Origin: an uncultured Neisseria sp.
Lineage (GTDB): Bacteria; Pseudomonadota; Gammaproteobacteria; Burkholderiales; Neisseriaceae
NCBI GenBank assembly: GCA_927911515.1
Contig: CAKMQH010000190.1
Location: 1-5,427 of the forward strand
DNA length: 5,427 bases
Direction of reading: 5' to 3'
Part shown: in pieces, positions 5,220-5,427 of the stretch
Numbering within the stretch: position 1 is the first letter of the stretch
How the letters are laid out: each line of letters starts with the position of its first letter
Translations under genes and position numbers: made by a program
Notes under the pieces: generated by a model
Told to the model about the DNA's origin: nothing
Database searches by the model: none
Seen by the model: only the letters and a program-made list of their open reading frames with translations

Positions 5220-5273
5220 AACTGCACCCCAAAAGTTGGACATCCCCTCCAACTCACAAGGTGCAGTTTTTTT
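5220..5273 (+). terminator. Nested hairpin with T7 at the IS left end, ahead of orfA
   Basis: Outer stem AACTGCACC (5220-5228) / GGTGCAGTT (5260-5268); inner stem AGTTGGA (5234-5240) / TCCAACT (5248-5254); symmetric five-base internal loops and a seven-base apical loop. T7 (5267-5273) follows and abuts the orfA ATG. The only Shine-Dalgarno-like bases (AAGG, 5258-5261) partly lie in the right arm. It should block transcripts entering from outside and hide the ribosome site in any that pass. Confidence 0.75.
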
Positions 5274-5427
5274 ATGAGCAAATATACATTACACTTCAAA
5301 TACCAAGCCGTACTCCACTACCTGCATATACGCAGCCAACAGCGTACCGCCGCGGATTATTACGGCATTTCCCGAACCCACCTGCGACGATGGATACGCG
5401 CCTATCAGGAAGGCGGATATCGGCGCA
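5274..5427 (+). CDS. IS3-family transposase OrfA, N-terminal part
   Basis: Fifty-one residues are visible before the window ends: MSKYTLHFKYQAVLHY at the start, then RTAADYYGISRTHLRRWIRA. This is the helix-turn-helix that lets IS3-family OrfA bind the element's ends; the second helix (ISRTHLRRWIRAY) is the recognition helix. The full enzyme normally forms by -1 frameshifting into orfB, which carries the DDE integrase domain and lies beyond the window. Whether the copy is intact cannot be judged. Confidence 0.85.
   Translation, partial: MSKYTLHFKYQAVLHYLHIRSQQRTAADYYGISRTHLRRWIRAYQEGGYRR

Larger units (their letters stand above)
5218..5427 (+). mobile_element. IS3-family (IS150-like) insertion sequence, left end, continues past the window
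   Basis: The terminal sequence TGAACTGCACCCC followed by AAAGTTGGAC begins with TG and resembles IS150-group ends (TGTACTGCACCC...TTGTTGGAC). An IS3-type orfA starts 56 bases in. Only about 210 bases lie in the window, so the second frame, the right inverted repeat and the target duplication cannot be seen. The join to the host at about 5218 is inferred from the broken DUS hairpin and may be off by a few bases. Confidence 0.8.

Noticed and set aside
1..5427. CRISPR arrays, tRNA or rRNA genes
   Set aside because: No regularly spaced repeats with spacers and no cloverleaf or rRNA-like stretches were found; the repeats present are DUS, Correia and IS sequences.

Overview
The window comes from a Neisseria of the N. 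mucosa / N. sicca / N. macacae type. The DNA uptake sequences (DUS) are of the AGGTCGTCTGAA dialect rather than the ATGCCGTCTGAA of meningococcus and gonococcus. A Correia (CREE/NEMIS) repeat, a typical neisserial rsmJ and terminators built from inverted DUS pairs all fit this genus. The species is inferred from the DUS dialect only.

Layout. Bases 1-141 are the right-hand part of a full-length Correia element, cut by the window edge. After about 330 bases without a convincing gene comes a 246-residue exported protein (470-1210) with a cleavable signal peptide, no lipobox, and a C-terminal domain that reads like the TbpB-type beta-barrel. It ends in a strong intrinsic terminator. Next is a Slam-family outer-membrane translocon (1321-2776: signal peptide, periplasmic TPRs, DUF560-type barrel). 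Together these look like a type XI secretion (Slam) pair with a soluble, hemophilin-like cargo. The Slam frame is broken by one extra base at an A5 run (2582-2586). As sequenced, the last 63 residues, including the C-terminal barrel strands and terminal Phe, are replaced by out-of-frame sequence.

An inverted-DUS hairpin (2795-2830) separates slam from the convergent minus-strand rsmJ (2843-3598), the 16S rRNA m2G1516 methyltransferase. A 354-base divergent spacer holds another DUS hairpin, a TATAAT box and a terminator-like hairpin in the presumed leader. It precedes a 12-helix MFS transporter (3953-5167) of unknown substrate.

The right edge (from about 5218) is the left end of an IS3-family (IS150-like) insertion sequence with the start of its OrfA. 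It seems to have landed inside a DUS-hairpin terminator downstream of the MFS gene. Its own left end folds into a nested hairpin followed by T7 just ahead of orfA.

How the parts work together. The cargo and Slam genes form one functional unit: a secreted, possibly haem-binding protein and its outer-membrane exporter. The cargo is probably made in excess because a terminator lies between the two genes. rsmJ and the MFS gene are independent housekeeping and transport genes. Mobile and repeat DNA (Correia element, IS, DUS hairpins) occupies most of the gaps and probably supplies promoters or terminators.
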